Assembly: GCF_037137075.1 (NCBI RefSeq)
Contig: NZ_JBBBNV010000001.1
Location: 62,001 to 126,000 of the forward strand
From: JBBBNV01 sp037137075
GTDB taxonomy: Bacteria > Bacillota > Bacilli > Paenibacillales > NBRC-103111
Direction of reading: 5' to 3'
DNA length: 64,000 nt
Shown here: piece by piece, positions 8,955-18,253 of the stretch
Position numbering within the stretch: the first letter of the stretch is position 1
How the letters are laid out: each line of letters begins with the position of its first letter
The notes under the pieces: model-generated
Told to the model about the DNA's origin: nothing
The model's database searches: none
Seen by the model: the letters and a program-made list of their open reading frames with translations, nothing else
Position numbers and translations under genes: made by a program

Positions 8955-9101
8955 TTTCAGGTCCACCTCACATGAGTTTTCAAGCTGTCTTCCAATTTAT
9001 ACCGGAGTCACAAATGGTCATGATATTCATCTTCAATCGTCATGTATAAATCATACGAAAACCTGTAATATAGCTTTTATAATACAGAAAAGAGGGATAC
9101 A

Positions 9102-11744
9102 ATGCTACTTGCAGGACGAATAACCGTGGACTATTTGGTCAATCCGATTGGGATAACAAAGCTGCCGCAATTCGGATGGATTATTGAGAGCGATAAATCG
9201 AATGTGATGCAAAAAACGTATCGCCTGCAAATGTCTTGTGATTCGGACTTTCAAAGCCTTGTTTTTGACAGCGGCGTTGTTGAAAGCGATTTATCCGCTC
9301 ATGTCACGGCGGAGGGCTTGAAGCTTTCTTCATCCACAACCTATTATTTGAGGGTCAAAATTTCGGACGGCACAGAAGAAAGCGGCTGGAGCCGGACAGC
9401 GTTTTTCACAACCGCTTTGTTAAATCATGAGGAGTGGAAGGGCCAATTTGTTTCCGCTGAAACCAAGGCAGATGCGGACAATTCCAAGGGAACCTATCTC
9501 CGCCGCCAGTTTCATGCGAAATCCGATATCGCCTCGGCTGTAGTGTATTCTACTGCGCTCGGGCTGTATAAGCTTTATATCAATGGCAACAAGGTCAGTG
9601 AAGCTGAGCTTGCGCCAGGCTGGACTTCGTACAGAAAGCATCTGCTCTACCAGACCTATGATGTCACCGGATTGGTACAACGCGGAGAAAATGCTGTCGG
9701 GGCGATGCTCGGGGCCGGGTGGTTCAAGGGCTTGATGGGATTTGCAGGGCTGAGGAACCATTACGGGGAGCAAACCGCTTTATTGTGCCAGCTGGAGATT
9801 ACTTATACGGACGGCTCCAAGGAAGTTGTGGTTACGGATCAGGCCTGGAAGGGCGCCGATTGTCCCGTCTTATTCTCCGAAATTTATGATGGCGAAGTTT
9901 ACGACGCAAGGCTTGAGGAGGCAGGCTGGAACAGCCCTGAATATGACGATGCCGCTTGGAAGCCTGTAGAGATCGTTGACTATGATAAATCCGTGCTGAC
10001 TTCACAGGCAGGAGGCAAAGTGAAAGAGCTGGATCGAATCCCGGCCAAAGAACTGATCATTACTCCGCAGGGAGATACGGTCATTAACTTCGGACAAAAT
10101 CTGACCGGCTGGGTTCATTTTAAAGTAAAGGGGCAAGCCGGCGAACGTGTGGTATTGAATCACTTTGAAGTTCTGGACGCGGAAGGCAATGTTTACCTGG
10201 ATAACATAAGAAAAGCAAAGCAAATGGTCACCTACACGCTCAAAGGCGAGGCGGAAGAAGCCTATCATCCCCATTTCACCTTCCAGGGGTTCCAGTACAT
10301 CAAGGTTGCTGAATACCCCGGAGAAGTGAAGCTGGAAAATTTCGAAGCGGTTGCCGTTCATTCGGACATGGCGCCTACGGGAACGTTTGAGTGCTCCAAT
10401 AAGGACATTAATCAGCTGCAGCATAATATTCTTTGGGGAATGAAGGGCAATTTTGTAGACATTCCAACAGATTGCCCTCAAAGGGACGAGCGCCTCGGCT
10501 GGACCGGAGACGCTCAAATATTCTGCAGAACGGCAAGCTACCTGATGAACACGTATACCTTCTTTAGCAAGTGGCTTAAGGATGTAAGCGCCGATCAAAC
10601 ACCTGAAGGCGGTGTTCCTCACGTCGTGCCGGATATCGTGTCGGGCAAAGCCGATGACGACTGGCTTCTGGGCCAGGGAAGTCATTCGGCTGCAGCTTGG
10701 GCGGACGTTGCGGTCATTATGCCTTGGACCTTATATCTTACATTCGGGGATACGAAAATATTGGAAGAGCAGTATGACAGTATGAAAGCTTGGATCGATT
10801 TCATGCAGCAGCATGCCGAGAACGGAATTTGGAACTATAAGCTCCAATTTGGCGACTGGGTTGCTCTGGATGCGAAGGAAGGCAGTTATTTTGGAGCCAC
10901 TCCGAATGATTTGGTAGCTACTGCGTATTATGCCTATTCTACCGAATTATTTTCCAAGATAGCCAAAGTATTAGGAAAAGAGAATGACCATACCAAGTAT
11001 TCGAATTTGTATCGCGAAGTCGTCGAAACGTTCCAAAACGAATTTTTTACGCGTACCGGGCGAATGGCCGCCAGAACACAGACTGCGCATATTATTGCGC
11101 TATACTTTAATCTGGTACCGGATGAATTCAGGGAAAGAACCATCCGGACGCTCATTGAGCTGCTGGAAGAGAACGACGGGCACCTGGTCACAGGCTTTGT
11201 CGGTACCCCGTATTTCTGCCATGCTCTTAGTCAAAACGGCCATTTGAAGGAGGCTTACGAGCTTCTGTTGAAGGATGACTTCCCGTCATGGCTGTATCAG
11301 GTGAAGGCGGGAGCGACAACAGTATGGGAGCATTGGGACGGGATTAAGCCGGATGGAACGATGTGGAGTCCGGACATGAACTCCTTTAATCACTATGCTT
11401 ACGGCGCGATTGGAGAATGGCTGTATCGAGTAGTCGCGGGGATCGAGGCGGATGAAAATAAAGCGGGCTATAAGCATACCATTATCCAGCCGCATGTTGG
11501 CGGCGGCTTGGAATACGTGAATGCCAAGTATTCAAGTGTATATGGCGATATTACCGTTTCCTGGAAAATGGAAGGGAACACCGTCCATATCGAGACTACA
11601 ATTCCTCATAACACCACCGCTACAATCATTTTGGATCAGGCAAAATCAGTTGCCGCGGCGCATGAGAATCAATTTGTATCCAATGAAAAAGGGCTGACCG
11701 CACACGTCGGCTCCGGCAAGCATAGCTTCTCGTATTCAATATAA
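9102..11744 (+). CDS. Alpha-L-rhamnosidase, GH78
   Basis: 880 residues, a typical length for bacterial GH78. N-terminal beta domains (residues 1-330, with the carbohydrate-binding-like YINGNKVSEAELAPGWTSY region) precede the alpha/alpha-barrel. The catalytic segment DCPQRDERLGWTGDAQIF carries the general-acid Glu, and TTVWEHWDGI carries the likely base Glu. No signal peptide is visible, so it should act in the cytoplasm on imported rhamno-oligosaccharides or glycosides. ATG 9102 has AGAGGG seven bases upstream. Single gene with a strong terminator; regulator divergent upstream. Confidence 0.93.
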   Translation: MLLAGRITVDYLVNPIGITKLPQFGWIIESDKSNVMQKTYRLQMSCDSDFQSLVFDSGVVESDLSAHVTAEGLKLSSSTTYYLRVKISDGTEESGWSRTAFFTTALLNHEEWKGQFVSAETKADADNSKGTYLRRQFHAKSDIASAVVYSTALGLYKLYINGNKVSEAELAPGWTSYRKHLLYQTYDVTGLVQRGENAVGAMLGAGWFKGLMGFAGLRNHYGEQTALLCQLEITYTDGSKEVVVTDQAWKGADCPVLFSEIYDGEVYDARLEEAGWNSPEYDDAAWKPVEIVDYDKSVLTSQAGGKVKELDRIPAKELIITPQGDTVINFGQNLTGWVHFKVKGQAGERVVLNHFEVLDAEGNVYLDNIRKAKQMVTYTLKGEAEEAYHPHFTFQGFQYIKVAEYPGEVKLENFEAVAVHSDMAPTGTFECSNKDINQLQHNILWGMKGNFVDIPTDCPQRDERLGWTGDAQIFCRTASYLMNTYTFFSKWLKDVSADQTPEGGVPHVVPDIVSGKADDDWLLGQGSHSAAAWADVAVIMPWTLYLTFGDTKILEEQYDSMKAWIDFMQQHAENGIWNYKLQFGDWVALDAKEGSYFGATPNDLVATAYYAYSTELFSKIAKVLGKENDHTKYSNLYREVVETFQNEFFTRTGRMAARTQTAHIIALYFNLVPDEFRERTIRTLIELLEENDGHLVTGFVGTPYFCHALSQNGHLKEAYELLLKDDFPSWLYQVKAGATTVWEHWDGIKPDGTMWSPDMNSFNHYAYGAIGEWLYRVVAGIEADENKAGYKHTIIQPHVGGGLEYVNAKYSSVYGDITVSWKMEGNTVHIETTIPHNTTATIILDQAKSVAAAHENQFVSNEKGLTAHVGSGKHSFSYSI

Positions 11745-11759
11745 AGAACCAGCAGGACG

Positions 11760-11800
11760 AAAGAGCCGGACACTCGACAGGTGTTCGGCTCTTTTCATTT
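11760..11800 (+). terminator. Intrinsic terminator of the rhamnosidase gene
   Basis: Fourteen-base stem AAAGAGCCGGACAC/GTGTTCGGCTCTTT with one G-T pair and a seven-base loop, then a T-rich tail. Confidence 0.88.
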
Positions 11801-11957
11801 TGCAGCAGGAGTCGATTTTCGCATAATGAGTCCTAGAGCCTCAAATCAGCGAAGTCGCTTCATTTCACAATCGCAACGATAAGCGGGTCAGCTCTTGCGA
11901 GCATGAGCCTCAAGGCTGTCTAGGTCAAGAGTCCGCGCCATCTCCGGATAAGCTTGC

Positions 11958-12419
11958 TTATTTGTTAAGCTTGTAGATTGTAAAGGCTAAGACAGTAGCA
12001 AAACAAGACCAAAGTAAATATGGAACCAGGAGCCACGCGGCAAGCTTGGAATAAGGAATTGTAAAGTAAATAAGCAAAGCGGTTGTTAATGCTACGACGG
12101 CTGTGTCCAGAAAGGCCAGACCAAGCTTCTTTAGTTTGAATTGAATAAAGGTAAACGCTTGATTGGCCACATAGTTGATGAGCAAGATAAGAAGATAAAG
12201 CGTAGAAGCTTCTTTAAAACCATCGGTTTTTACATAAACTATTGCGACAGAGAGTGAAATCAGCGCATATAAAATTCCCCATACAATACCAAACAGCTGT
12301 TCTGGTGGGTTCCAATCCGGTTTTTTAAGTTTAGCGTAATAAGCAAGGTCAGTAGGAAATACAAATCCTGAGAGTGAGAACAGTGCATAGGTAATCAGAA
12401 AAACGGTTATCAGCGTCAT
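11958..12419 (-). CDS. tspO: TspO/MBR family (tryptophan-rich sensory) membrane protein
   Basis: 153 residues with five membrane helices and the family signatures KKPDWNPPEQLFGIVWGILY, NQAFTFIQFK and LLVPYLLWSCFATVLAFTIYKLN. TspO proteins bind porphyrins and related hydrophobic ligands in the membrane. GGGGGAGG lies upstream; both ATG 12419 and the preceding TTG 12422 are usable starts. Transcribed alone, divergently from the Rieske oxygenase gene; whether the neighbouring iron-sulfur oxygenase acts on a porphyrin-like compound cannot be told from sequence. Confidence 0.9.
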   Translation of the reverse strand: MTLITVFLITYALFSLSGFVFPTDLAYYAKLKKPDWNPPEQLFGIVWGILYALISLSVAIVYVKTDGFKEASTLYLLILLINYVANQAFTFIQFKLKKLGLAFLDTAVVALTTALLIYFTIPYSKLAAWLLVPYLLWSCFATVLAFTIYKLNK

Positions 12420-12551
12420 CAATGAATGATACCTCCCCCATGGTTGTCTACCTACTCCATTTTATTTATTTCTGGTGAAGTTATAACTGGCGGGGTTGTT
12501 TAAAACGAAATTTGTGTATTGGTGTACGATAACTGAAGGGAGACCCTCCAA

Positions 12552-13568
12552 GTGAATGACAACAAGATGTTCGATAAAGTTCGGGAAAGTGATCAAAAGG
12601 TGTTTCCTGCTGCCTGGTATGCGGTAGCGTGGTCAAAGGATGTGGACACAAGCCCGATTAAACGCAGATTGCTTGGCAAGGATCTCGTTCTGTACCGTAA
12701 TCCGGCTGGCAGCGTTAGTGCCATTCATGCCTATTGTCCGCATCGTGGTGCTGATTTGTCGCTCGGCTCATGCCGCGATGGACAACTGGTTTGTCCGTAT
12801 CATGCGTGGCGGTTCGATACCGACGGAAGATGCATCGAAATCCCGGCGCACCCCAATCGACCTATTCCTGCGTTTGCTCATACGTTCACCTACCCTGTCA
12901 CAGAACGTGCAGGACTACTGTGGGTGTATCCACAAGCAAATGATAAAGGCAGTACTGCGGCAGCGCCCGATCTTCAGATGTTTCCCGAACTCGAAGATCA
13001 GCAGTATACCGCCGCCCCGTATGCGGCCATATGGCGAGCCCATCTTACACGCGTGATTGAAAGTGTCATCGATGTTGCACATGTCCCGATTGTGCATCGA
13101 GCGACGATTGGAAAAAAATCAAAGGAAGAGATTCAAATCACCTTCGAGGCCGACGGGGACCACATCCAAGTGAAAAATGGAAGCGGCTTGCTTCATTACC
13201 AATTTCCTCAGCAATGGATTTTGACAATTCCTGACCAGACGCGCAACAAAATTTACAACTATGTTACCTTTACGCCGATTGATGAAAATAAGACCGCAAT
13301 TTTCGGCTTGGCAGGGCGAAGCTTCGCCAAAGCTGTCCCTGGTATGAACCGAATCTTTTCCAGATACAGCGCCAAGGTATTGGAAGAGGACCGTGCGCTT
13401 GTCGAGAGTCAGCATCCGAGACCTATTCCAGAGGCTCTACGTATGGAGGCGCACGTGCCTGCTGACGGTCCTCAGGTGAGGTTTCGACAGCGGTGGTACG
13501 AATTTCTTACTGGCGATGAACAGAAGATACGACTTGATGGACTTCGTTGTGATGCAGAACATCAGTAA
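12552..13568 (+). CDS. Rieske non-heme iron oxygenase, alpha subunit
   Basis: 338 residues. The [2Fe-2S] Rieske ligands are Cys62, His64, Cys81 and His84 (CPHRGADL and CPYHAW). The mononuclear iron site is the DxxHxxxxH motif at Asp174, His177 and His182. The layout matches vanillate demethylase, pheophorbide oxygenase and related monooxygenases. No reductase gene is adjacent, so electrons must come from an unlinked reductase. GTG 12552 with GAAGGGAG upstream is the chosen start; ATG 12567 is an alternative. Substrate unknown. Followed by the terminator at 13670. Confidence 0.88.
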   Translation: MNDNKMFDKVRESDQKVFPAAWYAVAWSKDVDTSPIKRRLLGKDLVLYRNPAGSVSAIHAYCPHRGADLSLGSCRDGQLVCPYHAWRFDTDGRCIEIPAHPNRPIPAFAHTFTYPVTERAGLLWVYPQANDKGSTAAAPDLQMFPELEDQQYTAAPYAAIWRAHLTRVIESVIDVAHVPIVHRATIGKKSKEEIQITFEADGDHIQVKNGSGLLHYQFPQQWILTIPDQTRNKIYNYVTFTPIDENKTAIFGLAGRSFAKAVPGMNRIFSRYSAKVLEEDRALVESQHPRPIPEALRMEAHVPADGPQVRFRQRWYEFLTGDEQKIRLDGLRCDAEHQ

Positions 13569-13669
13569 GTGAGTGTGGAATCATCTCAACAAGCAGGCGG
13601 GTATCGTCAAGTGTTGAGGAGATGTTCAAACGCTCGGATGAAGCAGCATACGGGTTAGATGAATGAAAC

Positions 13670-13712
13670 AAAGGAGCTAAGCGGCTTGTATATGCTTGGC
13701 TCCTTTTCTTTT
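13670..13712 (+). terminator. Intrinsic terminator after the Rieske gene
   Basis: Thirteen-base stem AAAGGAGCTAAGC/GCTTGGCTCCTTT (one G-T pair) with an eleven-base loop and a TCTTTT tail. Confidence 0.85.
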
Positions 13713-13845
13713 GCCGGGGCACTGTTCACCCTTCAGCGTATTTTCAGCGAATTCTTAATAAATTCTCAACAATCTTTCAGAGCCGTCTCAGTTTGGCCGC
13801 TTATACTTGGAATTGTAGTTGAGAGAGCAAACGAGGTGAATTCAA

Positions 13846-14589
13846 ATGGCCATTGAAGTGTTTAACCGATATGAAAATAAATATTTGCTGGACGATTCGG
13901 CGTATCACCGGATTTACAGTCGGCTTCTGGATTTCATGGAACCGGATGATTATAACAAGGAGCATGAGTTCTATTCCATCTGCAACATATACTTTGATAC
14001 ACCATGCGACTCGCTGATTCGAAAAAGCATTGCGAAGCCCAAGTTTAAGGAAAAGCTTCGGCTCCGGTCTTACGGTGTACCGAAATCGGATGCGAAAGGG
14101 TATCTGGAGCTCAAGAAAAAAGTGTTCGGACTCGTAAACAAAAGAAGAACAGCGCTTCGATTGGAAGAAGCCTATGATTTTGTCCGGACGGGCATCCGCC
14201 CCGATCTGAAGCCGTATATGAATCGGCAGGTGCTGGATGAGATTGACTACTTGCTGCAGAGATACGAGCTTGTGCCCAAGGTGTATCTGGCCTATGAACG
14301 CAAAGCGATGTTTTGTATCGACAGCCGCGATCTGAGGATTACGTTCGATACGAACATCCGGTCCCGGCGGTACGATTTGAAGCTGGAATACGGCGATCAC
14401 GGAGAAGCTTTAATGCCTGCCGGAACCTGGCTTATGGAAGTCAAGGCCGAGAAAACGATTCCGATGTGGCTGTCCAGGCTGCTTTCCGAGCATCGGATGT
14501 TCCGTACAAGCTTCTCTAAATACGGGAATGAATACAAACGCCATTCAGCTCATGTGAGAACATTCAAGGAGGAATTGATTTATGCTTGA
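13846..14589 (+). CDS. VTC-domain (polyphosphate polymerase-like) protein
   Basis: 247 residues matching the VTC/CYTH-type tunnel fold: RYENKYLL at the start, repeated basic residues (KEKLRLRSYG, YLELKKKVFG), then LAYERKAMF, ITFDTNIRSR and the acidic end WLMEVKAEKTIPMWLS. The yeast relative Vtc4 makes polyphosphate from ATP; bacterial stand-alone VTC proteins are usually found, as here, with a DUF4956 membrane protein and a surface beta-helix lipoprotein. ATG 13846 has ACGAGGTG upstream. The stop overlaps the next start by eight bases. Function in this setting is not established. Confidence 0.85.
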   Translation: MAIEVFNRYENKYLLDDSAYHRIYSRLLDFMEPDDYNKEHEFYSICNIYFDTPCDSLIRKSIAKPKFKEKLRLRSYGVPKSDAKGYLELKKKVFGLVNKRRTALRLEEAYDFVRTGIRPDLKPYMNRQVLDEIDYLLQRYELVPKVYLAYERKAMFCIDSRDLRITFDTNIRSRRYDLKLEYGDHGEALMPAGTWLMEVKAEKTIPMWLSRLLSEHRMFRTSFSKYGNEYKRHSAHVRTFKEELIYA

Positions 14590-15271
14590 TTCTTTATTTG
14601 CCGTCTCTGAGACGGCCGCAGAACTGACGATATCCCATGCAGTACTTACGATTCTGATTTCTATTCTGCTTGGTGGAATGATTAGCTTTACGTACATGAA
14701 GACGAGTCGGCAGGGCGGATATTCACCGAATTTCGCATTGACGATGATGCTGCTGCCGTCCATTGTTGCCGTCATTATTCTCCTGATTGGCAGCAACATC
14801 GCCAGAGCCTTCAGTCTGGCGGGCGCTTTCTCCATCATTCGCTTCAGGAGCGCCCCCGGAGATCCGAAGGATATTGCTTACGTATTGTTTACCATGGCCG
14901 CCGGCTTGGCGGTTGGGGTAGGATCATTCGGCTACGCGATCTTGTTTACCGTTTTCTTGTGTGCGTTCATGTTTATCCTTAACTATTTCAAATTCGGCAT
15001 GAAAAAGACCGTTCAGCGGATGCTTAAGGTCACGATTCCTGAAGATTTAGGCTACGAGGAAGCCTTCGATGACGTCTTTAAACAATTCAATATCGCTTAC
15101 GAGCTTAAGAAAGTACGCACAACGGAACTGGGCAGCCTTTATGAAGTGGTTTACTTGGTTTCCATCGATCATCTTGCTAACCAGAAGGCATTTCTGGACG
15201 CAATTCGGGTCCGCAACGGGAATTTGGATATTACGTTGACGATGAGCCCCGCGACCGATTATCAAGGTTAA
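14582..15271 (+). CDS. DUF4956 membrane protein
   Basis: 229 residues: four hydrophobic segments in residues 15-140 and a soluble C-terminal domain with an ACT/MgtC-like alternation. The conserved DUF4956 core is AGAFSIIRFRSAPGDPKDIAYVLFTMAAGLAVG. It starts inside the VTC gene (eight-base overlap, GGAGGAATTG as ribosome site), so the two are translationally coupled and probably form one membrane-bound unit. Sixteen bases separate it from the lipoprotein gene. Confidence 0.85.
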   Translation: MLDSLFAVSETAAELTISHAVLTILISILLGGMISFTYMKTSRQGGYSPNFALTMMLLPSIVAVIILLIGSNIARAFSLAGAFSIIRFRSAPGDPKDIAYVLFTMAAGLAVGVGSFGYAILFTVFLCAFMFILNYFKFGMKKTVQRMLKVTIPEDLGYEEAFDDVFKQFNIAYELKKVRTTELGSLYEVVYLVSIDHLANQKAFLDAIRVRNGNLDITLTMSPATDYQG

Positions 15272-15286
15272 GAAAGGAAGAATCCT

Positions 15287-17167
15287 ATGGATGCTAACAA
15301 AATGAAATTATTCACCGCTATCCTAAGCATGGCGGTTCTATTATCAGCCTGCAATTCCACTGCAGGCACACAACAGGTGGATGCACCATCCGCCTCTCAA
15401 ACCGCCCAAACTGATTTAGCGCAGATCAAGACAGCGTCTGCAGCTGCTTCAAGCACAGCGCAGGCGATTGAAAAAGCGACTTACAAGGATAACGACTATG
15501 CAGCCGACTGGACGAAAGAAAATCCGGTCAAGATAACCTTGAACGAAGCCGGCGCAGCAATCGAAGGCACAGGAGCAAGTGTTCAGGATCAAACAGTAAC
15601 CATCAGTGCTGCCGGCACCTATGTGCTCAGCGGCACGTGGAAAAATGGGCAAATCGTAGTCGATGTGCCGGAGAAAGACGAGGTTCGTCTTGTATTGAAC
15701 GGGGTCACGCTGGAGCGGAGCGGAAGCGCGCCGCTATATATCAAGCAGGCGGATAAAGCGATCTTGACGCTGCAGGAAGGGACCCGAAATACGGTGTCCG
15801 ACGGCAGCGCGGCTGGAACTGCCGCTGCCTCCGAAGACGAACTGAACGCCGCCATTTACAGCAAAGCCGACCTGACGGTGAACGGCACCGGGACGCTAGT
15901 CGTTCACGGCCATGTCAATGATGGCCTCGCCAGCAAGGATAATCTGAAAATAACCGGCGGAACGCTGGAAATTTATGCCGCGGATGATGGCATCATAGGC
16001 CGCGACTTGTTAGCAGTAAAGGATGGAAGCATTACCGTTCAAGCAGGCGGCGACGGTCTGAAAACGACAAACGATACGGATGAGTCCAAAGGGAATGTTG
16101 TCATTGAAGGCGGCACCTTCGCAATTACATCGGGAGCTGACGGCCTGCAATCCGCAAGAGGTATCCGAATTGACGGAGGAACCTACGCTATCGTTACCGG
16201 CGGGGGCAGCGCGAAGGCGGTAATGAAAGCCGAAACGAACGGGCCCGGCGGCCCAGGAGGGATGGGCGGAAGAAATACAGCCCAGCAGCAAACAACGGCA
16301 AGCGACGAAACAACGAGCACAAAAGCTGTTAAAGCTGCGTCAAGCCTAATCATCAACAACGGCAATTTTACACTTGATTCTTTGAGCGATGGTCTGCACA
16401 GTAACGACTCGCTTATGATTTCTGGCGGGCAAATCACAATTAGTGCCGGGGATGACGGCCTTCATGCCGATGGCTCGCTTACAATTGCAGGCGGAACTAT
16501 CGATATTGTCAAGAGCTATGAAGGCATCGAAGGATCGCTCATCACGATTGCGGACGGTACCATTCATGTCGTATCCAGCGATGACGGGGTTAATATTTCC
16601 GGGGATGGAGACAAACTCGTCATTAACGGAGGCAGCCTGACAGTCGATGCTGCGGGCGATGGTCTTGACTCGAACGGATCAATTGTCATGACGGGAGGGG
16701 CTGTTGTCGTATACGGTCCGACTGCTAACAATAACGGAGCCCTCGATTATGACAAAACGTTCGATATCAGCGGAGGCACGCTGATTGCGGCGGGCAGCTC
16801 AGGTATGGCAATGGCCACTTCGGAGTCATCGGCTCAAATGACCGTATTAATGACGTATTCTTCATCTCAGGCAGCCGGAACTGTGACAACGATAAAGGAC
16901 AGCAGCGGTGCTGTGATTGCAAGCGCTACTCCGACCAAGAGCTATCAGTCCATTGTATTCAGCTCGCCGGGCTTGAAAAAGGATGAAACCTATTCTCTTT
17001 ACTCCGGGGATAAAAAGCTTGTTGATTTCAACATGACTGCTTCCGTTACATGGTTGAACGAGTCCGGCGTTACAGCCGCTCGCAGCATGGGTCCTGGTGG
17101 TATGGGAGGCGGCATGAGAGGCAACGGCCCTCAGAACCAATTTCGAAACCAGCCTCAAAAGCAATAA
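15287..17167 (+). CDS. Surface lipoprotein of the Cthe_2159 carbohydrate-binding family
   Basis: 626 residues. Signal peptide with lipobox LLSAC (acylated Cys22), then a Thr/Ala/Ser-rich stalk to about residue 70. The body is a repetitive right-handed beta-helix: recurring turns of the form DDGLHA, DDGIIG, GGDGLKT, GADGLQS and SDDGVNI, the Asp-rich turns expected to bind calcium. The C-terminus is Gly/Met-rich (GPGGMGGGMRG). Founding member Cthe_2159 binds cellulose and acidic sugars. Last gene of the VTC/DUF4956 operon, closed by a strong terminator. A Gln/Thr-rich insert near residues 310-350 interrupts the repeats. Confidence 0.85.
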   Translation: MDANKMKLFTAILSMAVLLSACNSTAGTQQVDAPSASQTAQTDLAQIKTASAAASSTAQAIEKATYKDNDYAADWTKENPVKITLNEAGAAIEGTGASVQDQTVTISAAGTYVLSGTWKNGQIVVDVPEKDEVRLVLNGVTLERSGSAPLYIKQADKAILTLQEGTRNTVSDGSAAGTAAASEDELNAAIYSKADLTVNGTGTLVVHGHVNDGLASKDNLKITGGTLEIYAADDGIIGRDLLAVKDGSITVQAGGDGLKTTNDTDESKGNVVIEGGTFAITSGADGLQSARGIRIDGGTYAIVTGGGSAKAVMKAETNGPGGPGGMGGRNTAQQQTTASDETTSTKAVKAASSLIINNGNFTLDSLSDGLHSNDSLMISGGQITISAGDDGLHADGSLTIAGGTIDIVKSYEGIEGSLITIADGTIHVVSSDDGVNISGDGDKLVINGGSLTVDAAGDGLDSNGSIVMTGGAVVVYGPTANNNGALDYDKTFDISGGTLIAAGSSGMAMATSESSAQMTVLMTYSSSQAAGTVTTIKDSSGAVIASATPTKSYQSIVFSSPGLKKDETYSLYSGDKKLVDFNMTASVTWLNESGVTAARSMGPGGMGGGMRGNGPQNQFRNQPQKQ

Positions 17168-17175
17168 TCCTGCGA

Positions 17176-17207
17176 CAAGCCGGCGGATCGCCGGCTTGGT
17201 TTTTTTT
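17176..17207 (+). terminator. Intrinsic terminator of the VTC operon
   Basis: Stem CAAGCCGGCG/CGCCGGCTTG with a three-base loop, then eight T. Confidence 0.9.
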
Positions 17208-17534
17208 GCACCGTGTTCCTAAATCATGAAGTAAACTTTCAACTGATATTCATGCTCAGCAATTCACATGGAAACACGTGCAAAGCTTCAGGAACAATGG
17301 GTAAAATTAAAAATGATCATTCTTAACGGTCAGTAATCGAAAAATGAATGAGGAGAGTTCCTGGATGACGGATAGCAGAACGAATCCGAAGGTTGATTTA
17401 TTGTGCATTTTTGTTTCACAAAGGGGCTTTGCTGAAGGATACCCGGGGCATCTTAACCCGGCAAACAGAAAATGTCCAGGCTGCGCGCCAGATTCGGTTT
17501 ACGGCATGATTAGCGATATACGACCTCTTCGTAA

Positions 17535-17573
17535 TAAAAAAAGCGCCGCCAAACGTCAATGACGTTTGGCGGC
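17535..17573 (-). terminator. Intrinsic terminator of the small secreted protein gene
   Basis: A near-perfect palindrome GCCGCCAAACGT...ACGTTTGGCGGC; on the minus strand it is followed by a run of T (17535-17542). The 375 bases between 17208 and 17590 otherwise hold only a poor 72-codon frame that I do not accept. Confidence 0.88.
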
Positions 17574-17590
17574 AGCCTTGTGTTTATTGT

Positions 17591-17998
17591 TTAATGCACT
17601 TCAATATAGCCGTTTGCATCGCATGCTGCATAGCAGCTCATTTCGAATTTGATGTCTGTAATGTTTGCGTACGAATTATAATTCCAAGTGTTCCAGAATA
17701 ACGTAGCTCCGCTGCTTTGATACGTAATACTTCCGTTTGAGAATTGCAGGTTGTTGCCGGGCTGAATCCAGCCATGTCCCAATAAATTATCATTTTGATC
17801 TTTCATCGCATAATAGACCTCATACACACCCCAGTTGCTGACATACAAGTCCGTAACGGTTCTTCCATGCAGCCAATCGCTTTGAATCTCAGTGGTTCCA
17901 AACAAGTACAAATTAGCATCGTCCGCAAATGCAGCAGGCATCATCGCGGTCATCAAGCACAGGACAACCAGAAGCATCGTAATCAAACGTTTTTTCAT
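17591..17998 (-). CDS. Small secreted protein of unknown function
   Basis: 135 residues with a clear Sec signal peptide (MKKRLITMLLVVLCLMTAM, cleavage likely after AFA near residue 25), leaving a mature protein of about 110 residues rich in Tyr, Trp, Asn and aromatic beta-strand patterns (TDLYVSNWGVYEVYYAMKD, ITYQSSGATLFWNTWNYNS) that suggest a small beta-sandwich. Two Cys in the last 15 residues (MSCYAACDANG) could pair. I do not recognise a family. AAGGGATG precedes ATG 17998. A cre-like site lies about 90 bases upstream, hinting at carbon control. Confidence 0.7.
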   Translation of the reverse strand: MKKRLITMLLVVLCLMTAMMPAAFADDANLYLFGTTEIQSDWLHGRTVTDLYVSNWGVYEVYYAMKDQNDNLLGHGWIQPGNNLQFSNGSITYQSSGATLFWNTWNYNSYANITDIKFEMSCYAACDANGYIEVH

Positions 17999-18083
17999 TA
18001 ATTCATCATCCCTTCGTTTTTTAAAATAGATTTGGTTTTGCAGGAGTGCCTGTTAATTCGTTCACCTCTCCCTGGCCCCGAAA

Positions 18084-18097
18084 TGGAACCGCTTTCA
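18084..18097 (-). promoter_or_regulatory. cre-like (CcpA) site upstream of the secreted protein gene
   Basis: On the minus strand TGAAAGCGGTTCCA matches the cre consensus TGWAANCGNTNWCA at 13 of 14 positions. It lies just downstream of a TATACT -10-like element, where CcpA binding would repress. Confidence 0.5.
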
Positions 18098-18253
18098 ATT
18101 TGTTGCTACTTCAGTATATACCAAGGATATCCGACGAAAAAAGTGTATTTCTACCTATTTAATGCCAAGAAAAAGGTCGAATTTTAGCATATTTGATCTC
18201 TGATTGTGCTTGCAACGGGTACAATAACTGTATTCAAGATGGATTTATCAGCT

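Noticed and set aside
10002..10685. 227-codon minus-strand frame inside the rhamnosidase gene
   Set aside because: Fully antisense to a well-supported GH78 gene; no ribosome site or family.
17344..17562. 72-codon plus-strand frame before the secreted protein gene
   Set aside because: No proper ribosome site, runs into the terminator palindrome of the opposite gene, no recognisable family.
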